Of a DNA stretch of 64,000 nucleotides, positions 35,899 through 46,406 are shown one piece after another. The notes beneath the pieces were generated by a model. It saw only the letters and a program-made list of their open reading frames with translations, was not told where the DNA came from and ran no database searches. The translations under genes and the position numbers were made by a program. The stretch lies in assembly GCF_005116575.1 (NCBI RefSeq), contig NZ_SWCN01000012.1, positions 62,001 to 126,000 on the forward strand, in the 5' to 3' direction. The stretch's first letter is position 1. The number at the start of each line of letters is the position of its first letter. Source of the DNA: Desulforhopalus sp. IMCC35007. GTDB lineage: Bacteria > Desulfobacterota > Desulfobulbia > Desulfobulbales > Desulfocapsaceae.

Positions 35899-37911
35899 CT
35901 AGCCGGTCACGATGTCTAAACCTGTACTCTCAGGAACAAGACATTTGTCCGATGTGGGATTCAACAAACAGTGAAACTTCTGGCGCGCTGCGGCCGCGCC
36001 GATAATCGCCACGAGATCATCCTGGCGAAAACACAGAGATGGTTCAGGATTGGCCTGCAGATTTCCATCCCGAATAACGCCAACCACGGAAACTCCGGTG
36101 GTTTTACGAATTTCAGCCTTCGCAATACTCACACCGATAAGTGGGTTGTCTGCGTTTATTTCCACCCATTGCAGATCAAACTGTTGTTCAGCTGCCCTCA
36201 ACTGCCCAAGGGTCCTGTATTCCTCTCCCGAATTTGCTGCATTTGAAAGAAGTTCACTGCGCAGATTTTCTGTATGCAGCTGAATTTCCGGCACAGGAAT
36301 ACGCAGGTAGAGCAGAACCTGCCGGGTCATTTCCAGCCCGGCCTCAAATTCTGGATATATCAGATCAACCACCTCCAACTCCTTGAAGACGCCAAAAAAC
36401 TCAGGGTCTGAGATACGTGCGACAACCTTAAGACGACTGTTGGCTTTTTTGGCATGACTGATAATTGAACGGGCCACAACAATACCTGGAATTGTCACCA
36501 CCAGAAGTGCGGCCTCTCCCATATTCAACGCCTCCTGTACAACCTCCTGCCCCCCGTCGCCATAGATGACAGGGAAGTTGGCGGATTTAGCCCGTTCGAC
36601 CCGCAGCTGGTCGAGTTCAACCACAACAAAGGGAATCGACAACCGCTGTAAAACCTGAGCGACCTGAAAGCCCATACGTCCACAACCAGCAATCACCACG
36701 TGGTGACGCAGTCTATTCTCAGGAAAGTTAAAAGATTCAAGAGGTTCGTGGCGAATCCAGCGTTTCTTGAGACTGTACAGGCGCGAAGTCTGAGAAGAAA
36801 TGAAGGGGGTCAGTACCATGGAGACAACCGCCATGGTGAGGAACATATTGTAAAATTCGCTGCTGATAGACTCCGTGGAAACCCCTATCCGGGCAAGAAC
36901 AAAGGAGAATTCCCCGACTTGGAAAAGTCCAAGGCCCACCGCGAGAGGAATGACATTTCTATAGCGAAACAGCCAGGAAATCCCTGCAAAGATAAAACCT
37001 TTGCCAAGACTCACCACAATGACGAGCAACATGATGAGAGGAAAATGACTGATCAAAAACCGCGGGTCAAGAAGCATTCCGACAGAGGCAAAAAACAGCA
37101 GACCAAAAAGATCCCGAAGGGGGATGATATCACTGAGAGCCTGGTGGCCATAATCCGACTCGCTCAGCACCATCCCGGCGATGAAAGCACCAAAAGCAAA
37201 AGACAGCCCCACCATATATGTCACATAGCCAACACCAAGGCCAATTGCGGTTATGGCGAGAATAAATAGCTCCCTGGAACCAAGTCTGGCAATAGTCTTC
37301 AGAAGATAAGGGAGCAGGCGGGTACCAATAAAAAACATGGATACAAGAAAAGCCCCCGCTTTAAGAAAGGCGAGCCCTAGGATGCCAAGGCCTGTGGCCG
37401 GATGGTTGAGCTGGGGCAGGATAATCATCAACGGTACTACAGCGAGATCCTGAACGATCAGCATTCCGATCATTACCTTGCTGGATAGAGTCCCCAGCCA
37501 GCCCTGGTTCATTAACGTTTTTAAGATCACCATGGTTGAAGATAACGATATCAACGAACCAAACCAGAGTGCACTCTTCCACTCCCAACCAAACGCCATG
37601 CCGATCAGAAAACCAAAACATATGGTCAAAATCATCTGCAGTGGGGTGCCGATAAGTGCGATATATTTCACTGGTTTAAGATCTTTGAGAGAAAACTCAA
37701 GCCCAAGACCAAACAACAAAAGTGCCACTCCTATCTCAGCCAGTAATTCAATATCATGGATTTCACTAATCGTCATTCCACCCGTATAGGGACCGAGGAT
37801 AACACCGGCAGCAATATAACCAAGAATAAGTGGCTGATGTAACCGCTGCATAATCAGGCCACAGAAAAAAGATGTCAGGACAAGGATAATGATATCAGTG
37901 GCGATACCCAT
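35899..37911 (-). CDS. CPA2-family cation:proton antiporter with TrkA domains (KefB-like)
   Basis: 670 residues. About 12 membrane spans (1-385) form a Na+/H+ exchanger domain with [15 protein letters not shown] and [10 protein letters not shown] TrkA-N nucleotide-binding domain follows ([16 protein letters not shown] near 415, then VVELD) and a C-terminal TrkA-C domain (about 580-655). It resembles KefB/KefC potassium efflux systems but lacks evidence for glutathione gating. It probably exchanges K+ or Na+ for protons at the inner membrane. Confidence 0.88.
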   Translation of the reverse strand: MGIATDIIILVLTSFFCGLIMQRLHQPLILGYIAAGVILGPYTGGMTISEIHDIELLAEIGVALLLFGLGLEFSLKDLKPVKYIALIGTPLQMILTICFGFLIGMAFGWEWKSALWFGSLISLSSTMVILKTLMNQGWLGTLSSKVMIGMLIVQDLAVVPLMIILPQLNHPATGLGILGLAFLKAGAFLVSMFFIGTRLLPYLLKTIARLGSRELFILAITAIGLGVGYVTYMVGLSFAFGAFIAGMVLSESDYGHQALSDIIPLRDLFGLLFFASVGMLLDPRFLISHFPLIMLLVIVVSLGKGFIFAGISWLFRYRNVIPLAVGLGLFQVGEFSFVLARIGVSTESISSEFYNMFLTMAVVSMVLTPFISSQTSRLYSLKKRWIRHEPLESFNFPENRLRHHVVIAGCGRMGFQVAQVLQRLSIPFVVVELDQLRVERAKSANFPVIYGDGGQEVVQEALNMGEAALLVVTIPGIVVARSIISHAKKANSRLKVVARISDPEFFGVFKELEVVDLIYPEFEAGLEMTRQVLLYLRIPVPEIQLHTENLRSELLSNAANSGEEYRTLGQLRAAEQQFDLQWVEINADNPLIGVSIAKAEIRKTTGVSVVGVIRDGNLQANPEPSLCFRQDDLVAIIGAAAARQKFHCLLNPTSDKCLVPESTGLDIVTG

Positions 37912-38205
37912 GAAACAACCTCATAATAGATAAAAAAGTCAGTTACTGGCGAACAATAGGACGTGATTCTACACTTCTTTCCTACTTTTTTCACTGCCGA
38001 TCTTACTGAGGCCCCTGCAAACAATGCATAACAATGCTCCCTGTCAGCTTAACCCACGAGAGACTCCATCCTTTTCAACTGCCAGGTATGCTCTACAGTT
38101 ACTCCATTGACTTTAATGATATCTTCCCTACAAATATGTACTACATCGTAGCATTGACCATCTTTTCACGATTGACATTATTCCTTCAAAAAAAGAGGCC
38201 TGCGA

Positions 38206-40410
38206 TTGTCCAACTCCGTCTCGCAAACAAAAAATCTCGGCTCACTGCTTGCGATAACAACGTGTGGTCTCATAACAGGGCTGCTTCAAGTCGTACTCTC
38301 GAGCTCATATGCAGCACTTATCTACAGCGGGCCGCTGAGCCCTTTTTTGAGCCAGGGTATAGGCTTTGCCCTGGCAGGTGCCATTGCTATCGCCACAATA
38401 ATTGCTCTTTTTGCAACTCTGCCTGGAACAATTGGAAGTAATCAGGATGTCTCTGTGGCAATATTCACCATTATTTCCACCTCAATTATTTCAACAATGC
38501 CCGGAGGGGCCTCCTCTGAGAGTATGTTCTGTACTGTCATTACAGCCATTGCCCTGACGGTTTTGCTGACTGGACTCTTCTTTTTGGCCCTGAGCTCCTT
38601 TCGCCTGGGCGGCTTGATACGCTATTTTCCCTATCCGGTGGTTGGGGGGTTTTTAGCTGGTGCCGGCTGGTTACTGTTTAAAGGAGGATTTACTCTGACC
38701 ACCGGCACATGTTCCCTGGGTGAACTGCTTGAACCCTATTTCCTGGGTCGCTGGTTTCCAGGCGTCATGTTTGCCTTGATACTGCTGATCATAGTCAAAC
38801 GCTTTCAAAGCCCCTTTACCTTGCCGTTCTTCATAATCATCGGCCTCATACTGTTCTACGGAAACGCCTGGATCTCAGGACTCACGCCTGAGAAGTTAAG
38901 CGCGAACGGCTGGTTGCTTGGCCCATTTAACAACCAGGTATCCTGGCAACCACTTACCCTGTCACAATTTTCCCTTGTGGACTGGTCCATTATCGCAGGG
39001 CAGGCCGCAAACATGGCAACAGTTATAACTGTCGGCTCCATAGCCCTTTTACTCAACGCCAGTGCCTTTGAGCTTGAAGTGAAACAGGATGTTGATCTCA
39101 ACAAAGAGCTGCGTTTGGCTGGAATTGCCAATTTATTTTCCTGTCTTTCTCCTGGATTTGTTGGCTTTCGTCAACTGGGATTGTCCGTATTGAATTACAG
39201 GATGCAGGCACAAAGTCGAATGGTCGGTCTAATAGGTGTTACGGTTATTGGTCTTGCATTATTTTTTGGCACATCTGTTATCTCCTATTTTCCTAAGGTT
39301 ATCATGGGTGGCATGATCATGTATCTGGGTCTCACCTTTCTTTACGAATGGGCCTATGAAACCTTTTTTACCCTGCCAACCATTGACTTTTTCATTATCT
39401 GGCTCGTTCTCCTGGTCATCGCAACAGCGGGATTTATGCCCGGTGTTGGCATCGGTCTTTTGGCGGCGGTCATCATGTTTATTGTCAGCTATAGTCGGAC
39501 AGAAGTTGTTCGCCATGAATTGACAGGAAAAACCTTTCAAAGCCTGGAGCCACGTCGCCACGACCAGCGTCAGCTCCTGGATATCCATGGGGAGAGCATT
39601 TACATTCTACAGCTTCAAGGGTTTATATTTTTCGGTACGGCCTACCGACTATTTAATCGAATTAAAAAAAGGCTGACAAACACGACAACAGAGCGCTTAG
39701 AGTTTGTCGTTCTCGACTTTCAGAGAGTCGCAATTTTAGACTCAACAGGCATGCTGAGTTTTCGTAAATTACTGAACCTCATGATGGTACATAAAACCCA
39801 TCTCATAATTGCTGGTTCTTCGCCTCAAATTACCCGACAACTTCTCAAAGGTGGCCTTTTCTCCTCCCACAGTTACATCCATTATTTTAAACATTTAAAT
39901 GATGCTATGGAATGGGGGGAAGACCAGATCCTGCACAGATCTGATGGACTCAAAAGTCGACCGCTTACGATAAGGCAACAGCTTGCCAACACCCTGCCCG
40001 ACTCCTGCGACATTGGCCCCCTGCTGCCATATATGGAGAGATTGGAAGTAGCCCCAGGCCATGTACTCATGTGTGAAGGGGCGCCTGCAAATGACTTTTT
40101 TTTTATAGAATCAGGAAAAGTCATTTGCAGAGCAAACACGCCAACAGAGGAGACAGCGTCGACATTTCACCTCGAAACCATGAAAAACGGTCGAGTCGTA
40201 GGCGACATCAGTTTCTATCTGGGGCACTGTCGAAGCTCTGAAGTAATTGCAGCTGTTCCTTCAGTTATCTACAGAATATCAAATGAAAAGATTCAGCAAC
40301 TGGAGAAAGAAAATCCGGCGGCCTCTGCCCTGCTCCATAAGATTATGGTTCGCCTGCTTGCTGAAAGAGTTTCGCAACTGGTAAAAACGGTAAATGCCCT
40401 GCAGCAATAG
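38206..40410 (+). CDS. SulP-family anion transporter fused to STAS and cyclic-nucleotide-binding domains
   Basis: 734 residues. A SulP membrane domain (about 1-425) is followed by a STAS domain (about 455-560; VVLDFQRVAILDSTGMLSF) and a cNMP-binding domain (about 600-720; GHVLMCEGAPANDFFFIESG, then GRVVGDISFYLG). Typical SulP proteins end after STAS. The extra domain suggests gating by cAMP or another ligand, although the phosphate-binding cassette is unusual (GDISFYLGHCRSSEV). TTG at 38206 is the likely start, with AGAGG about 9 bases upstream. The transported anion is unknown. Confidence 0.88.
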   Translation: MSNSVSQTKNLGSLLAITTCGLITGLLQVVLSSSYAALIYSGPLSPFLSQGIGFALAGAIAIATIIALFATLPGTIGSNQDVSVAIFTIISTSIISTMPGGASSESMFCTVITAIALTVLLTGLFFLALSSFRLGGLIRYFPYPVVGGFLAGAGWLLFKGGFTLTTGTCSLGELLEPYFLGRWFPGVMFALILLIIVKRFQSPFTLPFFIIIGLILFYGNAWISGLTPEKLSANGWLLGPFNNQVSWQPLTLSQFSLVDWSIIAGQAANMATVITVGSIALLLNASAFELEVKQDVDLNKELRLAGIANLFSCLSPGFVGFRQLGLSVLNYRMQAQSRMVGLIGVTVIGLALFFGTSVISYFPKVIMGGMIMYLGLTFLYEWAYETFFTLPTIDFFIIWLVLLVIATAGFMPGVGIGLLAAVIMFIVSYSRTEVVRHELTGKTFQSLEPRRHDQRQLLDIHGESIYILQLQGFIFFGTAYRLFNRIKKRLTNTTTERLEFVVLDFQRVAILDSTGMLSFRKLLNLMMVHKTHLIIAGSSPQITRQLLKGGLFSSHSYIHYFKHLNDAMEWGEDQILHRSDGLKSRPLTIRQQLANTLPDSCDIGPLLPYMERLEVAPGHVLMCEGAPANDFFFIESGKVICRANTPTEETASTFHLETMKNGRVVGDISFYLGHCRSSEVIAAVPSVIYRISNEKIQQLEKENPAASALLHKIMVRLLAERVSQLVKTVNALQQ

Positions 40411-40538
40411 AGAAAAGAGGCGACTCTTTTTATCCAAACAAAGAACTGATCGTACATTGACGAAGAGTGGCAATTTGTTATACAAGTAACAGATATATGA
40501 TTTCAACAAGATAGACCTTTACTCCCTCGTCAACCATT

Positions 40539-42200
40539 ATGGCAAGCACCGCTGTTACTGTTCATTTTCAATCTCAAACCATCGCTGCAACAGTGAACGG
40601 CGTGGCTTGCGAACTTGTCATCCCTGAACTGATGGTAAAAAATCAACCCCTTATCAGTTTTCAGTCAGATCAGTTACCTGCGGGCATTACCTTACAGCCG
40701 GGCAAACACACCTCCCTTTCCGAGAATGGTACATCACTCATCGCGGATATCTCAGGCTATCCGAGTCTCAGTCAAACCAGCAAAGATCAGATCACTGTAT
40801 ACAGAGTCGATGTCACCCCTATCATTGAAATCTCTGCCGATCAGATGCTGGCAAGCCTTACCCTGCTTCCCGCTCCGACGGGTTGCACCCTCCCTGATTT
40901 TTCTGATATTCTGACATTCTGCAGAGAACATGATATCAACTCCGGCATAGACGAACAGACAATCCGAGAGACCATCGAACAAGTCCGCCAGTTCCAACAG
41001 CCACAGGAACACATTCCCATTGCAAGAGGTTTGCTGCCCCTTGGTGGAGATGATGCCTATCTCCGTTTTGAGGTAGAAATTGGACCGCTCCCCGGGAAAA
41101 TCCTCCAGGACGGTTCCATCGACTGGCGGGAAAGAAAAATGTTTATCGGCATTGATAAAGACGAACTCATTGCAACGAAAGTTCCTCTTACCCAAGGTAC
41201 ACCCGGAAGGGATATTCATGGTCAGCCCTTACCACAAAAACCGGGTAAAGACATTAAGGTCAGAGCCTCCGGTGATGTTCACTATATTGAGGAGAACGGA
41301 CAGTTGCTTGCCACCTGCGCAGGGGCTCTGTCCATTGTCAATGAAACCGATGTCAAGGTAAGTGCAAAACAGACGATCGCCGGCGATGTCGATTTTTCGG
41401 TCGGCAATATTGAATCAAATGACGGTCTTGAGATCAAGGGCGATGTCAAACCGGGGTTTACCGTACTCTGCAAGGGTGATCTGTTGGTCGGCGGCAATAT
41501 CAACGGGGCAGCAGTTACGACCAAGGGTAACACCAAAATTACAGGCGGCCTGATTGGAGAAAATGCCAGGCTCACCACAGAAGGTGATGTGGAGGTATCT
41601 TTTATCGAACGGGGCCGCATCGCAGGAGGAGGCACCGTTATCATAGGAAAAGGTGCCTACTACGCCAGTATCAGTTCCTGCAAGATGCTGCTCAGCAGAC
41701 CTGACTCCAAAATTGTAGGCGGAAGATTGATCTGTGGAGATAATTTTATTGGGGACTCTGTTGGAACCGGTAATGCGACACCTGCCATTATTTTTGCAGG
41801 CATAGACCCCTCAAGGCTTGAGCTTTTGCATAGACTACAAACTGAAGCAATAAAATTGCAAGATGAGCTGGAAAGCCTCCTGAACATGCATGGCAAAGAA
41901 TATGCTGAGTCGCTCATATACAAGGCAAAAGATGCAATTGTACGAAAACGTCAGGGTAACCTGAAAAAACTCAACCTCATTAAAGACAGCCCCCTCTATT
42001 CGAAATTTGACCCTGGTTTCAATTATACAGAGGCTTTTATAGCCGTTCGGGGTAGAATATTTTCAGGAACCAAACTGCGTATCGGCAACATCAGCACTAC
42101 CCTTGAAGAAGATGCCGCCGCTATACGTTTTCATGTGGATCGCTCTACCGGACACATTGTTGCCACCCCATATACCGGGAGGAAAAGTACATGTTCGTAA
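40539..42200 (+). CDS. FapA-like (DUF342) protein
   Basis: 553 residues. The central region (about 150-400) has the glycine-rich parallel beta-helix of DUF342: TPGRDIHGQPLP, then repeating I.GDV, I.G.V.PG and V.GGNINGA units. A coiled region (about 425-470) follows. In E. coli and Vibrio such proteins (YjeB/FapA) are polar or signalling factors of unclear biochemistry. The stop overlaps the CBS gene by 10 bases, indicating translational coupling. Confidence 0.85.
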   Translation: MASTAVTVHFQSQTIAATVNGVACELVIPELMVKNQPLISFQSDQLPAGITLQPGKHTSLSENGTSLIADISGYPSLSQTSKDQITVYRVDVTPIIEISADQMLASLTLLPAPTGCTLPDFSDILTFCREHDINSGIDEQTIRETIEQVRQFQQPQEHIPIARGLLPLGGDDAYLRFEVEIGPLPGKILQDGSIDWRERKMFIGIDKDELIATKVPLTQGTPGRDIHGQPLPQKPGKDIKVRASGDVHYIEENGQLLATCAGALSIVNETDVKVSAKQTIAGDVDFSVGNIESNDGLEIKGDVKPGFTVLCKGDLLVGGNINGAAVTTKGNTKITGGLIGENARLTTEGDVEVSFIERGRIAGGGTVIIGKGAYYASISSCKMLLSRPDSKIVGGRLICGDNFIGDSVGTGNATPAIIFAGIDPSRLELLHRLQTEAIKLQDELESLLNMHGKEYAESLIYKAKDAIVRKRQGNLKKLNLIKDSPLYSKFDPGFNYTEAFIAVRGRIFSGTKLRIGNISTTLEEDAAAIRFHVDRSTGHIVATPYTGRKSTCS

Positions 42201-42838
42201 AATTTTGGATGCACACTGAGGTAATAACCGTTCAACCGGAAGACACCATCCGTGAGGCCTGCTCCCTGATGGAGGGACACCGCATTCGTAGAATCCCTGT
42301 AATCGATTCGGAGCGTAGACTTCTTGGTATCATCAGTAAAGAAGACATAAAAAAAGCCCTGCCTTCAGTCGTTGACGCAAGCCTCGATGACACCACAAGA
42401 GCGCTTGCCAACCAGGTCAAAGTTGCTGCCTTTATGACCCGAACGCCCATCACTGTTCAGCCCACTGACACCCTGGAAAAGATAGCAACACTCATGCTCA
42501 AGAATAAAATCGGCGGCATTCCTGTTATTGAAAATGACCTTCTGACAGGTATTATTACAGAGTCGGATATCTTCAGAGCCTTTACCCAAATACTTGGCAG
42601 TGACAATAAAGACATCAGGATCGAACTGTGTCTTAGTCGTGACAACAGCGCACTGTACAACATGTTTGAGCTGCTTAACGCCTATGACGCACAGATCAAC
42701 AATATCGCCATCTGCAATAATCACAGCCACCAGACAAGGAGTATTACTCTTCGCATAACGAGCAATCAATCACAGGCAATCGTCGATGAGCTGTGGAAAA
42801 TGGGCTGCAAGATCAGCAGCATCATCACAGACAACTAA
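42191..42838 (+). CDS. Two-CBS-domain protein
   Basis: 215 residues. Two CBS motifs are followed by an ACT-like C-terminal region (about 145-215): CBS1 near 10-60 (VQPEDTIREACSLM, RIPVID, LLGIISKEDI) and CBS2 near 80-130 (MTRTPITVQPTDTLEKIA, GGIPVIE). CBS pairs bind adenosyl nucleotides and act as sensors. It overlaps the FapA-like gene. Partners are not evident. Confidence 0.85.
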   Translation: MFVKFWMHTEVITVQPEDTIREACSLMEGHRIRRIPVIDSERRLLGIISKEDIKKALPSVVDASLDDTTRALANQVKVAAFMTRTPITVQPTDTLEKIATLMLKNKIGGIPVIENDLLTGIITESDIFRAFTQILGSDNKDIRIELCLSRDNSALYNMFELLNAYDAQINNIAICNNHSHQTRSITLRITSNQSQAIVDELWKMGCKISSIITDN

Positions 42839-42960
42839 CCCATACATTGCTGAGCAGATGTGCTGTCTCCGACTTGCAGTTCAGAGACAGTAAGAAATTG
42901 GTTATCTGTTTTACAGGCAAACGACATACAACACTTCCAAAAATCCCTATGAGGTCTGCC

Positions 42961-43959
42961 ATGCCACAGAACTGGAATGTAGGAACGTTACTGAGTATTT
43001 CAAGCGGATACTGGCGGGGCTGCACACTGCAGGCGGCGGTGCGGCTGCGTATTTTTTCGCTTATTGGTCAGGAAAAAGCGGCCGCAACCGAGATCGCAGA
43101 AAAGGCCTCCACCGACAGCAGAGCCACCGGTCTTCTACTTGATGCCCTCACGGCAATGGGACTTCTTGAAAAAGAGCAGGAACATTATGCAAACACTCCC
43201 TTTACATCAACCTATCTCCTCGAAGATTCCAAACAATACATGGGGCACATCATTCTCCACCACCATCACCTGCTGGATGGATGGGCGCAATTAGACAAAG
43301 CAGTCTGCACAGGAAAAAAGGTAGAAAGGCGCTCCTACGGGGCCAGCGCCGAGAGAGAAAGTTTTCTGCTGGGCATGTTTAACCTGGCAGCGGGGATTGC
43401 CCCCCAGATAGCAGAAAATATTGATTTAAACGGACGCAGACGGTTGCTGGATCTTGGCGGTGGGCCCGGCACCTATTCCATACAATTCTGCCTGAAAAAC
43501 CCTGATCTGCGAGCAGTTATCTTTGATCGCCCAACAACGGAGCCCATCGCACAAAAAGTGGTGGCGTCTTTTCAACTTGAGGATCGCATCTCCTTTGAAC
43601 CCGGAGATTTTACCATTTCTCCCTTTCCGGCACCCTTGTTCGATGTTGCCTGGCTTTCCCATATCCTCCACAGCAACTCCTACAAACAGTGCGAACAATG
43701 CATTCAGAAAACCGTAGACTCGCTTGAACCCGGCGGCCTCATCCTGATCCATGATTTTATTCTGACAGCAGAGAAAGACGGGCCGGAATTTCCCGCACTC
43801 TTTGCCTTGAACATGCTCGTTGGCACTGAAAGGGGCAGATCATATTCCGTACAGGAAATTACCCGTATGATGGAAAAAGCAGGAATCACGCAGATCCGGC
43901 ACCATACTCTCAGAACGCCAAATGACTCATCGATACTCTCGGGTATCAAATCTAAATAA
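42961..43959 (+). CDS. SAM-dependent methyltransferase, O-methyltransferase family 2 type
   Basis: 332 residues. An N-terminal winged-helix dimerisation domain (about 15-90) is followed by a Rossmann methyltransferase domain with motif I LLDLGGGPGTYSIQF (near 160) and HILHSNS. This is the acetylserotonin O-methyltransferase/hydroxyneurosporene methyltransferase type. The substrate is unknown. ATG at 42961 has GAGG 5-8 bases upstream; longer in-frame starts reach back into the CBS gene and are less likely. Confidence 0.82.
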   Translation: MPQNWNVGTLLSISSGYWRGCTLQAAVRLRIFSLIGQEKAAATEIAEKASTDSRATGLLLDALTAMGLLEKEQEHYANTPFTSTYLLEDSKQYMGHIILHHHHLLDGWAQLDKAVCTGKKVERRSYGASAERESFLLGMFNLAAGIAPQIAENIDLNGRRRLLDLGGGPGTYSIQFCLKNPDLRAVIFDRPTTEPIAQKVVASFQLEDRISFEPGDFTISPFPAPLFDVAWLSHILHSNSYKQCEQCIQKTVDSLEPGGLILIHDFILTAEKDGPEFPALFALNMLVGTERGRSYSVQEITRMMEKAGITQIRHHTLRTPNDSSILSGIKSK

Positions 43960-43979
43960 CAAACAGAGGCAAAAAAGAT

Positions 43980-44426
43980 ATGATTTTTGATACCTTGGAA
44001 AATGCGCAAAAGTATGAATCACTGCATAAAAATTTCTCTCAGGCCTTTCAATTCTTGCAACAACCCGGTCTCAGTGAGCTTGCAGAAGGCAAGTATCCAA
44101 TCGATGGTGATGCCGTTTTTGCCATTGTCGCCAAAGATCAGGGCCGAAGCAAAGAGAGTGCCCAGATTGAGGCCCACAATAAATATATCGATATTCAGCT
44201 GGTCCTGAGTGGAACGGACGAGATGGGCTGGCGCAGCAGAGCGACCTGTATGGATGCTGTTGCCCCATATGATCCTGAAGCCGACATACAGTTTTTTACC
44301 GACCCTCCAACGACGTGGTTTGTGACTCAACCAGGTCAGTTTGCCATTTTTTTTCCAGAGGATGCTCATCTTCCTCTTATCGCGAAAGATATAATCCACA
44401 AGGTGGTTATGAAGATTGCGATATAA
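43980..44426 (+). CDS. YhcH/YjgK/YiaL-family (DUF386) protein
   Basis: 148 residues with the family core: EAHNKYIDIQLVLSG, then Y(D)PEADIQFF, FAIFFPEDAHLP and HKVVMKI. The cupin-like fold often binds a metal and is linked to sugar-acid anomerase activity (as in EbgC and NanQ). It lies 20 bp after the methyltransferase gene, probably in one transcript. The sugar substrate is not indicated. Confidence 0.9.
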   Translation: MIFDTLENAQKYESLHKNFSQAFQFLQQPGLSELAEGKYPIDGDAVFAIVAKDQGRSKESAQIEAHNKYIDIQLVLSGTDEMGWRSRATCMDAVAPYDPEADIQFFTDPPTTWFVTQPGQFAIFFPEDAHLPLIAKDIIHKVVMKIAI

Positions 44427-44665
44427 TAGACGCCCCTTCTGTTTCTCTGTACATTTCTTTGCTCCATACAAATGCATGGGCTGAAAAGAATTCTCCAATA
44501 TTTTCAGTATCTCCATGCATTTTAAAATTTGCAATCCTTTCACTTTTTATGGTGTAATACAACAACGGTCCCGCAACTGTGCACAAGGTTGTGCCTTACT
44601 CAAGGCTGCCTTGTTTACATCCATTGAAAATGAAGATTTACAAGGCATTGAGGAGTGCAAAGTGT

Positions 44666-45763
44666 ATGCAAAGCAAAGATGTCGAGACACAACGTTCAGG
44701 GTTCAGGATTGTTTATCAGATTTTAGTTACAATGTGTATTGTAGCACTCATTCCGATTGGCGGGCTTTGGTATAACTCTGTGTACCTCGCCAAGCAAAAC
44801 TGGGAGGAGGCTGTTTTTAGTGGTCTTGCTTCCAGCGCTGGGAGCATCAGCCAGAGCGTTGACAACTGGACCGCGGCCAACCTTCGCATGCTCGAACAAA
44901 ACAGCCAGACCCCCGCCCTGCTCTCCATGGATGCGGATGAGCAAAATCCAGTCCTTACAAGTATCAGTAATCAATACAGCTGGGTCTACCTCGCCTTTAC
45001 TATCCTGCCCGATGGGCAGAATCTTGGACGAAGCGATGGGCAAGCAACGAGGTTTTACGGAGACCGGGACTACTTCAAACAGGTTATGGACGGCAAAGCG
45101 CTTGGCCAAGAGGTGCTTCTTGGCAAAACCTCGAATAAACCCGCCTTCATCCTCGCAAAGCCTATCAAAAAGAGTGGCTCAGAAATACTGGGGGTGATTG
45201 CAGTCGCCATGACCCTCGAAGATGTCTCACAGATAGTGACCAAAACGAAACTGGGTTCAACCGGTTTCGCAACACTTCTGGATGAACAGAACCGACTGAT
45301 CGCAAGTGGCGATACCAATATTTCCTTTAACCTGCAAAATTTCAGTGATCATCCCGCCTTGACTCAATTCAGAGCATCTCCAACAGGATCATATCTCTTT
45401 GAAGACAAAGGCAAGCGCTTCGTTGCACACACCAAAAAGACAGAACAGGGCTGGACTCTCATCCTACAACAAGATTACGATGAAGCCTTTGCCGCAGCAA
45501 ACAGCGCCCAGAAGAATGCATTGATTCTGCTGGCAGCAACCCTTCTTGCGGTCATCGTTATTGCATACCTGCTTGCCTCACGCCTCAGTTCTCCCCTGCA
45601 GAACCTGACTAAGATCGCCGATGAAATCAGCCGCGGCAACCTCGAGGCAAACATCCGCGAGACACATCGAAATGATGAAATAGGTGCACTGGCAAGGGCA
45701 ATTGAAAGGATGGGTGTCAGTCTGCAAATGGCATTTGCCAGATTACGAAAAGGGAGAGAATAA
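44666..45763 (+). CDS. Cache-HAMP membrane sensor without output domain
   Basis: 365 residues. TM1 (about 17-38) is followed by a periplasmic double-Cache domain (about 40-270; YGDRDYFKQVMDGKA, PIKKSGSEILGVIAVA), TM2 (about 290-312) and a HAMP domain (315-365; LASRLSSPLQNLTKIADEIS). The protein stops after HAMP with no methyl-accepting, kinase or cyclase domain. ATG at 44666 has AGGAG 10 bases upstream. The stop overlaps the next gene (TAATG), so the 172-residue protein may be its output partner. Confidence 0.85.
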   Translation: MQSKDVETQRSGFRIVYQILVTMCIVALIPIGGLWYNSVYLAKQNWEEAVFSGLASSAGSISQSVDNWTAANLRMLEQNSQTPALLSMDADEQNPVLTSISNQYSWVYLAFTILPDGQNLGRSDGQATRFYGDRDYFKQVMDGKALGQEVLLGKTSNKPAFILAKPIKKSGSEILGVIAVAMTLEDVSQIVTKTKLGSTGFATLLDEQNRLIASGDTNISFNLQNFSDHPALTQFRASPTGSYLFEDKGKRFVAHTKKTEQGWTLILQQDYDEAFAAANSAQKNALILLAATLLAVIVIAYLLASRLSSPLQNLTKIADEISRGNLEANIRETHRNDEIGALARAIERMGVSLQMAFARLRKGRE

Positions 45764-46281
45764 TGAGCCAGGACTATATTCCTTTTCCCGAGCTGGTGGA
45801 TAAAATCAGCAGTTTTTGTTCAAAAAAAGAGACCGGCCTACTGTTTATTGCAACAAAAGCGAACCGCAGTGCTCAAATTGTTATTGAAAACGGGAAGATC
45901 GTTTTTGTCTATTTTTATAATAAGCAGGGCCAGGAAGCTCTGGATCTCATGCTTACCATCAAGGCGGGCCGCTATAAGTTTCAGAAAAATGCAACCTCAC
46001 CTCGGCGCAGTCCCCTCCCCTCAACGGAGAAGATTCTGGACCATCTCAGCGGAGGCCGTCTGGCGGCGGTGAAAGTTGCCGGCGGCTTAAGCAGTGAACA
46101 GAAACAGTTTCTCGAAGCGGCCCTGGCTGGGTATATCGGACCGATGGCCGCTATAATCTGTGAAGAACATCTTGATTTTGTACCTGACATGGCAGCAGCA
46201 GTTGATGCCCTTGCCTCGGAAATTCCATCCGAAGAACAGGCCAAAAAATTTCGCGCTCAGATTGCTGCCACTATGAATTAA
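45763..46281 (+). CDS. DUF4388-like protein coupled to the Cache-HAMP sensor
   Basis: 172 residues. The N-terminal half (KKETGLLFIATKANRSAQIVIENGKIVFVYF) resembles DUF4388/PATAN domains, which occur in bacterial signalling proteins. The C-terminal half (LEAALAGYIGPMAAIICEE, then SEEQAKKFRAQI) resembles small helical domains found at the end of bacterial signalling proteins. TAATG overlap with the upstream sensor strongly suggests co-translation and interaction. Confidence 0.65.
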   Translation: MSQDYIPFPELVDKISSFCSKKETGLLFIATKANRSAQIVIENGKIVFVYFYNKQGQEALDLMLTIKAGRYKFQKNATSPRRSPLPSTEKILDHLSGGRLAAVKVAGGLSSEQKQFLEAALAGYIGPMAAIICEEHLDFVPDMAAAVDALASEIPSEEQAKKFRAQIAATMN

Positions 46282-46326
46282 CCCTTGAACTATTTCACGA
46301 GTCTGCTGACTCCATTATCGAGGTGG

Positions 46327-46363
46327 CAAGGGTGCAGCTGTCGTACATTGCTGCATACCCTTG
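46327..46363. repeat. Inverted repeat after the sensor operon
   Basis: CAAGGGTGCAGC pairs with GCTGCATACCCTTG, leaving a 2-base bulge. It lies 46 bp after the DUF4388-like gene and 44 bp before the convergent gene's stop. It could be a terminator for both, or an attC-like remnant; the R boxes are poor. Confidence 0.45.
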
Positions 46364-46406
46364 ATAGCCAAGAGGTTATGTGGGTTTGATTAAAGGTTAT
46401 TGGTAA

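Noticed and set aside
36700-37269. 189-codon plus-strand open frame opposite the antiporter gene
   Set aside because: Antisense shadow of the membrane domain; highly charged composition typical of reverse-read hydrophobic sequence.
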